A DNA stretch of 64,000 nt from Solirubrobacter ginsenosidimutans (GCF_027587205.1 NZ_JAPDOD010000011.1:62001-126000), one strand, 5' to 3'. Counted from the first letter of the stretch, positions 33,629 through 43,469 are shown. The notes: generated by a model from the sequence alone, not told the origin. Made by a program: numbers and translations.

Positions 33629-36310
33629 CTAGACCCCCCTCGATTCGCCCTCGAGGACGTCACGGAGAACGGTGCGCGAGCCGATCCCCAGCTTCTTGAA
33701 CACGTTCTTCATATGCCACTCGACGGTTCGCGGGCTCAGGAACAGCCGCGCACCGATCTCCGGATTCGTCAGGCCGTCGCGGGCGAGGGTGGCGATCTGG
33801 CGCTCCTGCGGTGTGAGATCGTCACGCGTCTCCACGGTGCGCCGGCGGGCGGTTTCTCCGGTGACCGCCAGTTCGCGCCGGGCGCGCTCGGCGAACCCTT
33901 CCATGCCCATCGCGGCGAAGGTCTCGTATGCGGCACGCAGCTGTTCGCGAGCTGCCATGCGACGGCCTTCGCGGCGCAGCCATTCGCCGTAGAGCAGCTG
34001 CGTGCGAGCGCATTGCGGACGCAGCCACGTGCGGCCGAAACGCATGATCGCCTCGCGGTAAGCGACCTCTCCGTCGCCTGCCAGCGCACGCACGAGCGCC
34101 TCGGTACCCAGCGACCAATCGGTCCGGGTCACGCGGGTACGCTCGGCCATCCAGTCGATCACCGACCCGAGTCGCTGCGAGTCGCCCGTTCGCGCCGCGG
34201 CCTCGGCCAGCTCCGGCACGACGAACGGCCCATACCCGAGGTGATCGGGCGCGAACGCGCGCGACGCGGCCTCGAGCGCCTCCGCGTGGCGGCCGAGGCC
34301 GTTGTGAAGGATCGCGCCCGCGTACGCGGCGAAGCAGCCGATCCGCCCGCGCACCGGCGTGTTCGCTCGCGTCGCCGCGATCAGCTCGCTCTCCTCGCCA
34401 CACCACGCCGCGCGGACCATCTCGACGAACGCCATCGACGGGTTGCCCGTGGCGTGGGCGATCGCTCGCTCCTCGGCGATCGCGGCCCTGGCTCGCGACA
34501 TGTCGCCAGCAAGCACATAGACCCACGGCTGCATCCCCAGCGCGTACTGGAGCTGGACGAGCGCACCCGCCTCGCGCGCGAAGTCCTCGTGTCGCGCCGA
34601 CAACGCCCGCCAGGCGTCGGGCTCCCACAGTTCCTGGGCGATCGTGATCGCGTTCCCCGCCACCGCGAACCACACCCAGTCGTCCGGCGCGTCGAGCACC
34701 AGCTCGAGCGCAAGCCGCAGTGCGGGCGCCGCGGCCACGTGCCCGTCGGTCACGAGGCGGGCCACCGCGTCCAGCAGCGCGTCGCCGGCCGCCGGTGGCG
34801 CGGGAGCGGGCGGCGCGGCTCGCGCGGCGGCGGCGATCTCCCCCATCCCCCCTCCATCCCACATCGCGGCGCCGAGTGCCTGCAGGTACGTCTCGCGCGC
34901 GAGGCCGCCGTCGACGGGTTCAAGGCGCCGGGCGGCGCCGGCGAGGTGGCGTGCGGCATCGCCAGGCCGAAGCTGGTCGAACGCGATCTGCCCGCGGAGG
35001 ATCGCCACCTGGGCGCGGCCGCGCGCGTCGAGAGCGTCCGCGTTGAGCGCGTCGAGGAGGGCCAGCGCCGGGTCGAGTGCCCCCGCGTCGTGTTTGGCCC
35101 CGGCCGCCGCCAGCAGCCGTTCGGCGCGTCTGGCCGGGACGGTCGAGAGCGTGCCCGCTCGCTCCAGGAAGGCCGCGGCCGCCCCCGGCCCGCCTCGCGC
35201 CTCGGCGCGCACCGCGCATGCCTCCAGCGCCGCGGCCACCGCTTCGTCGGGGCCCGGCGCGGCCGCGGCCCGATGCCACGCGCGACGGTCCGTTTCCTCC
35301 ACTGCGTCCGCCAGCGCCGCGTGCACGGCCCGGCGGCGCTCCAGGGGCGCGGCTCCGTACACCGCCGAGCGCACCAGGGGATGCCGGAACGTCACGCGTT
35401 CGCCGATGGTCAGCAGGCCCCTGGTGTCCGTTGTCGCGGACGGGTCGACGCCGAGGCGTTCGGCGGCGCGCCAGACCGGCCGCGCGTCGTCGGCCGGCTC
35501 CGCCGCCGCGACCAGCAAGAGCAACCGCGCGTGATCGTCGAGCAGCTCAAGCTGGCGCACGAAGCGCTCCTCGATCCGCCTCGCCGGAGGGGCTTCGAAC
35601 GTCGAAGGCGTGTCCAACGCGCTCGGCAACTCGAGGATGGCCAACGGATTGCCGCGCGTCTCGGCGACGAGCCGGTCGCGCACCGCCGCATCCAACCGGC
35701 CGGGCATCACGGTGGACAGCAATGCGCGCGCGTCCTCGTCCGCCAGCCCGTCGAGCGTCAATTCGGGCAAGCGCGCCAACTCGCGCACCTCGAGCGGCTC
35801 GCGCACCGCGAAGATCATCGCGACCGACTCGGCGTGCAACCGGCGAGCGACGAACCCCAGCACCTGGCCGGATGCGGCATCGAGCCATTGCGCGTCGTCG
35901 ATCAGGCACGCCAGCGGCCGTCGCGCCGCGATTTCGGACAGCAGGCTGAGCGTGGCCAAGCCGACCAGGTAGCGGTCCGGCGCCGCCCCCGACGTCACCC
36001 CGAGCGCGACACCGAGCGCGTCCCGCTGCGGCTCGGGGAGCGCTTCGACCTCGCCGAGCATGCGCGCGCACAACTGGTGCAGACCGGCGAACGGCAGCTC
36101 CATCTCTGACTGGACCCCGGCAACGTGCGCGACCCGGAACCCAGAGGCCTGGCGGGCGCAATGACGCAGCAGCGTCGTCTTGCCGACGCCCGCCTCGCCG
36201 CGGATGACCAGCACCGCGCTGCGCCCGTCGCGCGCGTCGTCGAGTACCCGATCGAGCGATTGGCGCTCGCTCGCGCGACCCAGCAGCACGGGATCCAGGC
36301 CCGTGGACAT
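33629..36310 (-). CDS. LAL regulator (ATPase-TPR-LuxR), tandem copy B
   Basis: 893 residues from ATG 36310 (MSTGLDPVLLGRASERQSL); ATG 36322 would add four residues. Walker A GEAGVGKT (38-45), Walker B LACLIDDAQWLD, GNPLAILELPSAL, an Ala-rich helical middle, and a terminal HTH (DLTPQERQIATLARDGLTNP; FLSPRTVEWHMKNVFKKLGI). Same architecture as copy A but clearly diverged, so an old duplication. Divergent from the small SDR remnant at 36464; the ~150-bp gap should hold its promoter. Confidence 0.92.
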   Translation of the reverse strand: MSTGLDPVLLGRASERQSLDRVLDDARDGRSAVLVIRGEAGVGKTTLLRHCARQASGFRVAHVAGVQSEMELPFAGLHQLCARMLGEVEALPEPQRDALGVALGVTSGAAPDRYLVGLATLSLLSEIAARRPLACLIDDAQWLDAASGQVLGFVARRLHAESVAMIFAVREPLEVRELARLPELTLDGLADEDARALLSTVMPGRLDAAVRDRLVAETRGNPLAILELPSALDTPSTFEAPPARRIEERFVRQLELLDDHARLLLLVAAAEPADDARPVWRAAERLGVDPSATTDTRGLLTIGERVTFRHPLVRSAVYGAAPLERRRAVHAALADAVEETDRRAWHRAAAAPGPDEAVAAALEACAVRAEARGGPGAAAAFLERAGTLSTVPARRAERLLAAAGAKHDAGALDPALALLDALNADALDARGRAQVAILRGQIAFDQLRPGDAARHLAGAARRLEPVDGGLARETYLQALGAAMWDGGGMGEIAAAARAAPPAPAPPAAGDALLDAVARLVTDGHVAAAPALRLALELVLDAPDDWVWFAVAGNAITIAQELWEPDAWRALSARHEDFAREAGALVQLQYALGMQPWVYVLAGDMSRARAAIAEERAIAHATGNPSMAFVEMVRAAWCGEESELIAATRANTPVRGRIGCFAAYAGAILHNGLGRHAEALEAASRAFAPDHLGYGPFVVPELAEAAARTGDSQRLGSVIDWMAERTRVTRTDWSLGTEALVRALAGDGEVAYREAIMRFGRTWLRPQCARTQLLYGEWLRREGRRMAAREQLRAAYETFAAMGMEGFAERARRELAVTGETARRRTVETRDDLTPQERQIATLARDGLTNPEIGARLFLSPRTVEWHMKNVFKKLGIGSRTVLRDVLEGESRGV

Positions 36311-36463
36311 CACTGTCCGCATTCCTGCGCCACCGTGAGCCGCTGGCCGCTCACCGCCGCGATTCTCGCACGTTTGACATGGGCTGCCCATCTGGTCTTG
36401 ACCAGGGTGCCGCCCGGTGGGATCCGGGGGGCGACTGATCACGCTCGCGGCCACACTGAGGCC

Positions 36464-36967
36464 ATGCTCCCGGTCAGCGATCCGGTGGCCATCGTCACCG
36501 ACGGAGCTTGCGGAATCGGTCGCGAGCTCGCCCGTGGCCTCGCCGATCGCGGCTTTGCGGTGGTCATCGTGTACCTGCGCGACCCGGAGCGCGCCGAGGC
36601 TGCCGTCGAGCAGATCCTCGCGTCGGGCGGCACGGCGGTTTCGGTGCGGGCCGACGTCACGGACGAGGTCGACGTCGAGCGCCTCTTCTACGAGACCGAC
36701 GCCGCCTTCGGAGCCGTCGACGTGATCGGCCACACCGCCGTACGTGGTGCGAACCTGGTCTATCGGTTCGCGGCGCGTAAGCTGCGCCGCGGCGGGGCGA
36801 TCCTCAGCCTCGCGGGCTCGGAGCCGATGCTCCCGGATGTCGAGGCTGGGCTGCGCGACCAGGAGATCACCGTCAACGGCATGCCGCCGGGTGTGGCGCC
36901 TCCCGGCGCGGGCCATGACGGCGGCGGACTGCTGGCGCTGCTCGACCAGTGGCGCACCGGCGGTTGA
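36464..36967 (+). pseudogene. SDR remnant lacking the active site
   Basis: 167 residues. The N-terminal Rossmann part is good (VAIVTDGACGIGRELARGLADRGFAVVIVY, with TGxxxGIG altered to TDGACGIG). After RRGGAILSLAGSEPML the sequence jumps to DVEAGLRDQEITVNGMPPGV, skipping the ~20 residues that hold Tyr-x-x-x-Lys, and the end is shortened. It therefore lacks catalytic Tyr and Lys. The frame is open, so it may be a recent in-frame deletion. Ends exactly where the next LAL gene stops on the opposite strand. Confidence 0.7.
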
Positions 36968-39724
36968 TCACCCAACGGTCACGGGTTCGGGCAGCGCGTC
37001 CCGGAGGCCCGCGCGAGAGCTGATCGCGAGCTTGACGAACACCTTGCGCAAGTGCCACTCGACGGTGCGAGGGCTGAGGAACAGTTGGCTTCCGATCTCC
37101 GCGTTCGTGAGCCCGGAACGCGCCAGCCGCGCGATCTGCGTCTCCTGGGGCGTCAGCTGGCTCTGCGCCTCGGGGGTGTGCGTGCGCACCGTCTCACCGG
37201 TGGCCTGCAACTCGTGTCGGGCGCGCTCGGCGAAGGCCTCCATGCCCATCTCGGTGAAGCGCTCGTAGGCGGTTCGCAGCTGCGGGCGGGCGTCGCCGCG
37301 GCGGCCCTCGCGGCGAAGCCATTCGCCGTAGAGCAGGTGGGCACGAGCGCACTCGCCCGGCAGGCGCGTACGTCCCAGCCGCTCGAGCGCCTCGCGGTAG
37401 TGCGATTCCGGGCGCTCGCTCACCAGCGCACGGCAGCGCGCCTCGACCCCGAGTGCCCAGTCGGTGCCGCTCGGTCCGGTGACCCGCGCAAGCCGCTCCA
37501 TGGCGTCGGCGGCGAGCTCGGATCGGCCACTGCCGATCGCCGCCTCGATGAGCTGCGGCAGGGACCACATCGAAAACGCCAGCTCCTGCGGATGGGCCGC
37601 ACCGCGTTGTGCCGCGGCGCACGCCTCCGAGTAGCGCCCGAGTCCGTTGTAGAGCACCGCGACGGCGTGCTCGACGAGCGTGAGGCCCATCCCCTCGCCG
37701 CGCGGCTCCAGGCCCACGCGAGCCGCGCGGATCAGCGGTTCGGCCTCGGACTCGCGCCCGCGGAACGCGGCGATCGCGAGCGTGCCGTAAGGCGGTAGAC
37801 CGTTGCCGGTCGCAGCGTTCACGGCGGCGATCTCTTCGTTGAGCGCGGCCGCCTGCGCGAGCTCGCCTGCGAACAGGTGCAGCCCGATACGGGCGCTCAG
37901 TGCGATCGGCAAGACCAACAGCGCGCCGGCCCGCCGTGCGAGGTCGATGTGCCTGGCGCACAGCCGAGCCCAGCTCTCGTCGTCCCATACATCGTGGGCG
38001 GCGTGGGCGGCGAGCCACAACCACCGAATGGCCTCGCCCGCCGGCGGTTCCTCGCCGATGAACGCGCGGACCGCGCGCTTGAGCGCCGGAGCGCCGGCCT
38101 CGTGCCCGTCGGTGATCGTCAAGGCCAGGCCGTCGAGGAGTAGATCCTGTGGACGGGCCGCTGAAGGCGGCGCGGAGCAGGCCGCCTCGGCCACCTCGCG
38201 GACGCCGACCTCACCCGCCAGCCGGCCGACGTACAACGCCGCGGAGAGCGCGTCCAGGTACGTATCGCGCGCCAGCAGGGGATCGAGCGGTTCCAGCTCG
38301 CGCGCCGCCGCGAGCAACAGCGGGGGAGCGTCGCGGCCGTGGCTCGACGTGAATGCGGACTGCCCGCGGATCAGGTGTACGCGGGCACGTTGCAGCTCGT
38401 CCAGCGAGCCGGCCTCGGCTTGCGCGAGCAGCCGCAGTGCCGCATCGCGCGCACCCGCGTAGTGCTTGACCTCCGCCGCGGCCAGCGCACGCCGGGCCCG
38501 CGGTCCGGCCTCCGGCGTCAGCTCGGCCGCCCGCTCCAGGAAGGCCGCGGCCGCGGCAAGCCCGCCGCGCAACTGCGCTCGCCCGGCCGAGCGTTCGAGC
38601 TCTCCGGCCAGCGCCTCGTCGCGGCCGGGAGCCGCCAGCGCGCGATGCCAAGCCTGGCGATCGGGGTCGTCCCGCGGATCGATCGCCGCGGCGAGTGCCT
38701 CGTGCACGCGGCGCCGGTCGCTGCGCGACGCCGCCCCGTAGATCGCCGAGCGAACCAAGGGATGACGGAAGCGCACCCTTGCCCCGATGTCGACCAACCC
38801 GCCGCTCTCGACCGACGCGATCGTGTCCGCGCCGATGCCGAGCTGCGTGGCGGCGCGCCACAGGAGCGTCGCGTCGCCCAATGGTTCAGCCGCCGCCAGC
38901 AGTAGGAGGCGCTGTGTCTCGGCGGGCAGTTCGCTGACCCGCCGCAGGTAGTGCTCCTCCAGCTGCGCGGGAAGATCGCCGGTCCCGGATCGCTCGAGCC
39001 CGGCGGAGAGGTCCGCGGTGCTCATGGTGCGAGGCAACTCCAGCAGCGCGAGTGGATTCCCATCTGTCTCGGCGACGATCCGGTCGCGGACGCGTTCGTC
39101 CAACCTGCCGGGAACCACCCGTGCCAGCAGTGCACGCGCGTGCTCCTCGTCGAGCCCTGCGAGCGGCAGCTCAGGCAGGCCGTCGAAGTCGGTCCTGCGG
39201 CCGGGCTCGCGGACGGCGAACACCAGCGCGACCGACTCCGCGAGCAGCCGCCGCCCGACGAACCCGAGGACGTGACCCGACTCGGCGTCCATCCACTGCG
39301 CGTCGTCGACCAGGCACAGCAGCGGGCGCTCCGTCGCCACCGTCGACATGAGGGTGAGCACGGCCAGTGCGACCAGGAACCGGTCAGCCGCAGCACCGGA
39401 CGACAGGCCAAGGGCGACGCGGAGCGCCGCCCGCTGCGGCTCCGGAAGGGCGTCGAAATGTTCCGCCAGCGGCGCGCACAACTGGTGGAGCCCGGCGAAC
39501 GGGAGCTCCATCTCCGCCTCGATGCCAGGGACTTCCACGACGCGGAACCCGACCGCCTGCCGCGCGCAATGACGCAGCAGAGCGGTCTTGCCGACACCGG
39601 CCTCGCCATGCACGACCAGCACGCTGCTCTGGCCGTCGCGGACGTTGCGCAACATGCGGTCGAGCAGCTCGCGCTCGCGGCCGCGGCCCAGCAACACCGG
39701 CGGACGGCGTGTGGACATGGGCAA
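36968..39724 (-). CDS. LAL regulator (ATPase-TPR-LuxR), copy C
   Basis: 918 residues. Walker A GEAGVGKT (40-47), Walker B LLCLVDDAQWMD, GNPLALLELPRTM, helical repeats, and a C-terminal HTH (QLTPQETQIARLARSGLTNAEIGSQLF then VEWHLRKVFVKLAI). Starts MPMSTRR; the second Met at 39718 is also possible. Very similar in motif wording to copies A and B. Its divergent neighbours on the left are the dead SDR and on the right the VOC/enoyl-CoA hydratase pair. Confidence 0.93.
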   Translation of the reverse strand: MPMSTRRPPVLLGRGRERELLDRMLRNVRDGQSSVLVVHGEAGVGKTALLRHCARQAVGFRVVEVPGIEAEMELPFAGLHQLCAPLAEHFDALPEPQRAALRVALGLSSGAAADRFLVALAVLTLMSTVATERPLLCLVDDAQWMDAESGHVLGFVGRRLLAESVALVFAVREPGRRTDFDGLPELPLAGLDEEHARALLARVVPGRLDERVRDRIVAETDGNPLALLELPRTMSTADLSAGLERSGTGDLPAQLEEHYLRRVSELPAETQRLLLLAAAEPLGDATLLWRAATQLGIGADTIASVESGGLVDIGARVRFRHPLVRSAIYGAASRSDRRRVHEALAAAIDPRDDPDRQAWHRALAAPGRDEALAGELERSAGRAQLRGGLAAAAAFLERAAELTPEAGPRARRALAAAEVKHYAGARDAALRLLAQAEAGSLDELQRARVHLIRGQSAFTSSHGRDAPPLLLAAARELEPLDPLLARDTYLDALSAALYVGRLAGEVGVREVAEAACSAPPSAARPQDLLLDGLALTITDGHEAGAPALKRAVRAFIGEEPPAGEAIRWLWLAAHAAHDVWDDESWARLCARHIDLARRAGALLVLPIALSARIGLHLFAGELAQAAALNEEIAAVNAATGNGLPPYGTLAIAAFRGRESEAEPLIRAARVGLEPRGEGMGLTLVEHAVAVLYNGLGRYSEACAAAQRGAAHPQELAFSMWSLPQLIEAAIGSGRSELAADAMERLARVTGPSGTDWALGVEARCRALVSERPESHYREALERLGRTRLPGECARAHLLYGEWLRREGRRGDARPQLRTAYERFTEMGMEAFAERARHELQATGETVRTHTPEAQSQLTPQETQIARLARSGLTNAEIGSQLFLSPRTVEWHLRKVFVKLAISSRAGLRDALPEPVTVG

Positions 39725-39904
39725 CGGAGCCTAAGACACAGGTCGCGGCCGATCCAGCCTTCGAGGGCGTGCTCCTGATCCACGTGTTCCCATCGCGGCT
39801 GGGCGCGCGCGTGTGGAGCTGAGCCAGGACGAGGCTGTCGCCGCGCTGGAGGTGTACCCCCATGACCCGCGCCCCGTCGTCGGGACGTCCACGCAGCCGA
39901 GTCG

Positions 39905-40393
39905 TCAGCCCTCCCAGACGCGGCCCGGAAGCCGGGCGGTGATCTCCTGCAGCAGCCACCCGTTGCCGTCGGGATCGCTGAACGACGCGTAGCTCAGATA
40001 CGACCGGCGCTCCGGGTCAGGGCCTCCGACCAAGCCTTCGGGGCCGCGGTGGAAGAGGTCGCTGACTTCGACACCCCGCGCGATCAGGTCCTCGCGTGCC
40101 GCGACGATGTCGGAGACGACGAGCTCGAGGCGCTGAACGGAGCCCGGCTCGGCGGTGGTGAGGCCCGTGCCGAAGGAGATCGAAGCGTTTGACCGCGGCG
40201 GCGTGAACTGCACCGCGCGGATGCTGTCGCCGATCGCGAAGTCCGCATCCAAGCGCCAGCCGAGGCGCTGATAGAACCGCTTCGCGCGATCGACGTCGGA
40301 AACGGGAAGCGTCACGACCTCGAGCTTCATGTCGATGGTCGCGATCTGCTGGCTTGTCGCCGAGGCATCAGCGTGCACGTCGATGGTGCTCAT
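39905..40393 (-). CDS. VOC-superfamily (glyoxalase/dioxygenase-like) protein
   Basis: 162 residues with the two-module VOC pattern: MKLEVVTLPVSDVDRAKRFYQRLGWRLDAD, then VQRLELVVSDIVAAREDLIARGVEVSD and a final SFSDPDGNGWLLQEI, which carries the conserved Asp-Pro-[DG]-Gly-Asn and metal-site Glu. A strong AAGGAG box lies before ATG 40393. The metal-binding His in the first strand is replaced (V-x-L), so it may be a non-enzymatic or atypical member. Divergent from the hydratase gene 150 bp away. Confidence 0.83.
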   Translation of the reverse strand: MSTIDVHADASATSQQIATIDMKLEVVTLPVSDVDRAKRFYQRLGWRLDADFAIGDSIRAVQFTPPRSNASISFGTGLTTAEPGSVQRLELVVSDIVAAREDLIARGVEVSDLFHRGPEGLVGGPDPERRSYLSYASFSDPDGNGWLLQEITARLPGRVWEG

Positions 40394-40543
40394 GGGAGCT
40401 CCTTGGACCGATGAGTTGATGGGCCGTCAGCGTCCCGCCAGCGGGCCCTTCGTCGCCCCCGTAGGCCCCCTGGCCTTGGCCCGGGTACCGGCCACGTGAA
40501 GTTACGGGCGCAACGGCGCACGAGTCGCGCGACGCTTCTTGGC

Positions 40544-41434
40544 ATGAGCATCAACGAAACGACCGCGGCCGCGAACGGCCGCGGTTCCGACGCGTGGGCG
40601 AGGCCCTGGACGCAACTGTCGGTCGAGCGCGTGAGCTCCGGCCACTGCCGGGTCACGTTCGATCACCCGCCGATCAACACGATCACCGCGGCGACCGTCG
40701 CGGAGCTCGCCGAGCTGGTCACCTTGATCGAGGAGGACCCCGAGCTCAAGGTCGTCGTGTTCTCAAGCGCCAACCCCGACTTCTTCCTCGCGCACTACGA
40801 CGTCGAGAACGACCCTGCGCGGACGGCCGCGCTGGGCCTCGGCCCGACCGGGCTGCCGGCCTGGACCGACGTCCTCGTCCGGATCTCGCGCCTGCCGGTG
40901 GTGAGCATCTGCGCGATCCGCGGACGCGCCCGCGGCGCCGGCAGCGAGTTCATCCTCGCCTGCGACCTGCGCTTCGCGTCGCGCGAGAACACGCTGCTCG
41001 GCCAGTTCGAGGTCGGGATCGGCGTCGTGCCCGGTGGCGCTCCGATGGCCCGGCTCGCCCGTCTGGTCGGTCGCGGCCGGGCACTCGAGATCCTCCTGGT
41101 CGCCGACGATCTCGACGGGCCGCGCGCGGAGCGCTACGGGTACGTCAATCGCGTCATCGCCGACGACCAGCTCGACAACGAGGTCGCCGCCATCGCGTCC
41201 CGGCTGGCACGCTTCGATCGCGAGGCGATCGCGCGAACAAAGGCCCACGTCGACCGCGTCACGCTCCCCGCCGAAGCCGAGCTGACGGGCGCGATCACCG
41301 ACTTCCGCGAGCTCTTCGCCCGTCCCGCTCAGCAAGCGCAGTGGGCGCGGCTACAAGCCCTCGGGCTCAACACCGACAGCGACCTCGAACGCTCGCTCGG
41401 CCACCGCGTCGTCGAATCGCTGCCCGACGCCTGA
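40544..41434 (+). CDS. Enoyl-CoA hydratase/isomerase family protein (paralog 2)
   Basis: 296 residues from ATG 40544. Very similar to the paralog at 29921: RVTFDHPPINTITAATVAEL, FFLAHYDVENDPART, IRGRARGAGSEFILACDLRFAS, GQFEVGIGVVPGGAPMARL and GRGRALEILLVADDLDGPRAERYGYVN. The active-site Glu of GQFEV is retained. Both copies sit beside LAL genes, pointing to duplication of a LAL-hydratase unit. Reaction on a CoA ester is expected; substrate unknown. Confidence 0.87.
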   Translation: MSINETTAAANGRGSDAWARPWTQLSVERVSSGHCRVTFDHPPINTITAATVAELAELVTLIEEDPELKVVVFSSANPDFFLAHYDVENDPARTAALGLGPTGLPAWTDVLVRISRLPVVSICAIRGRARGAGSEFILACDLRFASRENTLLGQFEVGIGVVPGGAPMARLARLVGRGRALEILLVADDLDGPRAERYGYVNRVIADDQLDNEVAAIASRLARFDREAIARTKAHVDRVTLPAEAELTGAITDFRELFARPAQQAQWARLQALGLNTDSDLERSLGHRVVESLPDA

Positions 41435-41581
41435 TCCCCTGGCGCTTAGTGGAACCCCGGGGCGCGGGAACGTGGCCGCGACCCGGGGTCGCGCCAGTAC
41501 TCGCAGGGGGGCGAGAACCGGACGAGAGGGACAGGCTTCGCGATGACACTGCCGCTCAACGGATCAAGAGAGGGATTCGAC

Positions 41582-42907
41582 ATGAGCTCAACCTCCTTCG
41601 ACACACCCGGCATCACGCGCGGGCAGCTTCTGCAGCGTGGCCTGGCCGCGGGGCTCGCCGTCGGCGCCGCGAGCGCGTTCGCCGATTCCGCGGCGGGCGC
41701 GGCACAGCCCGCGAAGGCAACACGCCTGCGTGACTGGTCGGCCAACCCGGCCGGGATCCACCCCTTCCGGGTCAAGATCCCCAACGACCAGCTCGCCACG
41801 CTGAGACGCCAGATCGCCGCGACGCGCTACCCGTCGATGGAGCTCGTCGCCGACCGCTCGCAGGGGGTGCAACTGGCGGCCACCCAGGCGCTCGCCCGCT
41901 TCTGGGTGACCAGGTACGACTGGCGCGCGTGCGAGGCGCGACTGAACGCGCTGCCGCAGTTCAGGACCGAGATCGACGGCGTCGACATCCACTTCATCCA
42001 CGTGCGCTCGCGCCAGCGCGGCGCGCTGCCGCTGATCATGACCCACGGATGGCCCGGGTCGATCATCGAGATGCTCGAGGCCGTCGACCCGCTCACGAAC
42101 CCGACCGCGTACGGCGCCCGCGCCGATGACGCGTTCGACCTGGTGCTGCCGTCGATTCCCGGCTACGGCTTCTCCGGTGAGCCAAGAGAGCTCGGCTGGA
42201 ACCCTGGCCGCGTCGCGCGCGCCTGGGCGGAGCTGATGCGCCGCCTCGGCTACACCCGCTACGTCGCCCAAGGCGGCGACGTCGGCGCCATCGTCACGGA
42301 CGCGATGGGCCGCCAGGCCCCCGCGGGGCTGATCGGCATCCACACGAACCTGCTCGTGACGGCGCTCGGCGGCGCCGCCGAGCCGGTGAACACCGACGAG
42401 GAACGCGCCGCGGCCGCCGCACTGAAAGCCTTCGCCGATACCGGCAGGGGCTACTTCGTCGAGCAGGCAACTCGCCCCCAGACGATCGGCTACGCGCTGC
42501 TGGACTCACCGATCGCGCTGGCGGCATGGATGCTCGATCACGACACGGACAGCTACACCAAGATCTCCCGCACCTTCCTCGGCGAACCACCCGCAGGCCA
42601 CCTCACCCGCGAGCACATCCTCGACAACATCACCCTCTACTGGCTGACCGGCACCGGCGCCTCGGCAGCCCGCTCGTACTGGGAAAACGCACAGCCCACG
42701 GGTCAGGTCCCCGCGCCGGTCAAGATCCCGGTCGGCTTCAGCGCGTTCCCTGGCGAGCTCTTCCAGGCCCCGCGCACCTGGGCCGAACAGGGCTACCCGA
42801 CGCTCACGTACTACAACAAACCCGCACGGGGCGGCCACTTCGCCGCCTGGGAGGAACCCGAGCTGTTCGCGAGCGAGGTCCGCGCTGCGTTCCGGGCGCT
42901 GCGCTGA
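41582..42907 (+). CDS. Epoxide hydrolase, probably exported
   Basis: 441 residues from ATG 41582, preceded by AGAGAGGGA. N-terminal ~45 residues form a signal-like segment (LLQRGLAAGLAVGAASAFADSAAGAA) without a twin-Arg motif. Then the EHN domain (IHPFRVKIPNDQLATLRRQIAATRYP) and an alpha/beta hydrolase core: oxyanion HGWPG (155-159), nucleophile D233 in GGDVGAIV, and catalytic His in RGGHFAAWEEPE. Eukaryotic-type/microsomal-like epoxide hydrolases of this family open epoxides to diols. Follows the enoyl-CoA hydratase by ~150 bp on the same strand. Confidence 0.88.
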   Translation: MSSTSFDTPGITRGQLLQRGLAAGLAVGAASAFADSAAGAAQPAKATRLRDWSANPAGIHPFRVKIPNDQLATLRRQIAATRYPSMELVADRSQGVQLAATQALARFWVTRYDWRACEARLNALPQFRTEIDGVDIHFIHVRSRQRGALPLIMTHGWPGSIIEMLEAVDPLTNPTAYGARADDAFDLVLPSIPGYGFSGEPRELGWNPGRVARAWAELMRRLGYTRYVAQGGDVGAIVTDAMGRQAPAGLIGIHTNLLVTALGGAAEPVNTDEERAAAAALKAFADTGRGYFVEQATRPQTIGYALLDSPIALAAWMLDHDTDSYTKISRTFLGEPPAGHLTREHILDNITLYWLTGTGASAARSYWENAQPTGQVPAPVKIPVGFSAFPGELFQAPRTWAEQGYPTLTYYNKPARGGHFAAWEEPELFASEVRAAFRALR

Positions 42908-42922
42908 CCGGCGGCGTCTGGG

Positions 42923-43184
42923 TCAAGCCGGCACGGGCAGAGCGCCGGCGAGGCCTTGCGTGAGCTGATCCGATTGCGGCGTGAGGTCGTCGCGCGTGTC
43001 GTCGCGGCGCTTGCGGACCGTCGCCCGGTCGTCGGCACCTCATGTCGCGCGCGCTCGGCGAACCCGCGCGCGCCGATCGCCTCGAAGCTGTCGTGCGCGG
43101 TGCGCACCTGCTCGCGCGCGTCGGCTCGGCGGCCGGGGCCGCGCACCACTCTCCGTAGAGCGGACAGGCGCGAGCGTGCTGGGC
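42923..43184 (-). pseudogene. C-terminal LAL regulator remnant
   Basis: Starts HARACPLYGEW, shifts frame, then reads GRRADAREQVRTAHDSFEAIGARGFAERARHEV, shifts again to TRDDLTPQSDQLTQGLAGALPVPA and stops. This is the tail of a LAL (ARAHLLYGEWLRR...; LTPQE.QI..LA) with the HTH cut off. It joins directly to the CurA-like remnant upstream. Confidence 0.65.
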
Positions 43185-43208
43185 AGCGCAACCGCTCGCG
43201 TACCAGCC

Positions 43209-43469
43209 GCCCTCGCGCAGCCAGCCGGCGAGCTCCGCAACGGCCTCCGGATAGCGGTCGGCGTCGTCGGGCGTGACGAATCCGGTCATCGACGAGCGCG
43301 TCCGCAGGAGCTCCAGATAGTTGGACGGTCCCCAGCGCTGATCCTCGTCGTACTGCGAGAGACCCCCGCTGATGACGACGCGCGCCCCGCGAGCCAAGTG
43401 CGAGAGCACCGCGTCGAGGATCTCGCCGCCGACGTTGTCAAACACCTCGACGCCGTCGGGCGCGAGCAA
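43209..43469 (-). pseudogene. Remnant of CurA-like NADP-dependent oxidoreductase
   Basis: PDGVEVFDNVGGEILDAVLSHLARGARVVISGGLSQYDED...GPSNYLELLRTRSSMTGFVTPDDADRYPEAVAELAGWLREG matches the C-terminal third of medium-chain NADP-dependent double-bond reductases (FDNVGG; R-x-x-GF-x-x-x-D). The N-terminal part is missing: at 43469 it meets the tRNA-Leu relic. The last ~15 residues are replaced by the LAL tail. Two recombination junctions within 300 bp. Confidence 0.7.

Noticed and set aside
32555..36109. 1184-residue plus-strand frame opposite two LAL genes
   Set aside because: Spans two genes and their junction in antisense. Composition is Arg/Gly/Gln-rich with no recognisable domain.
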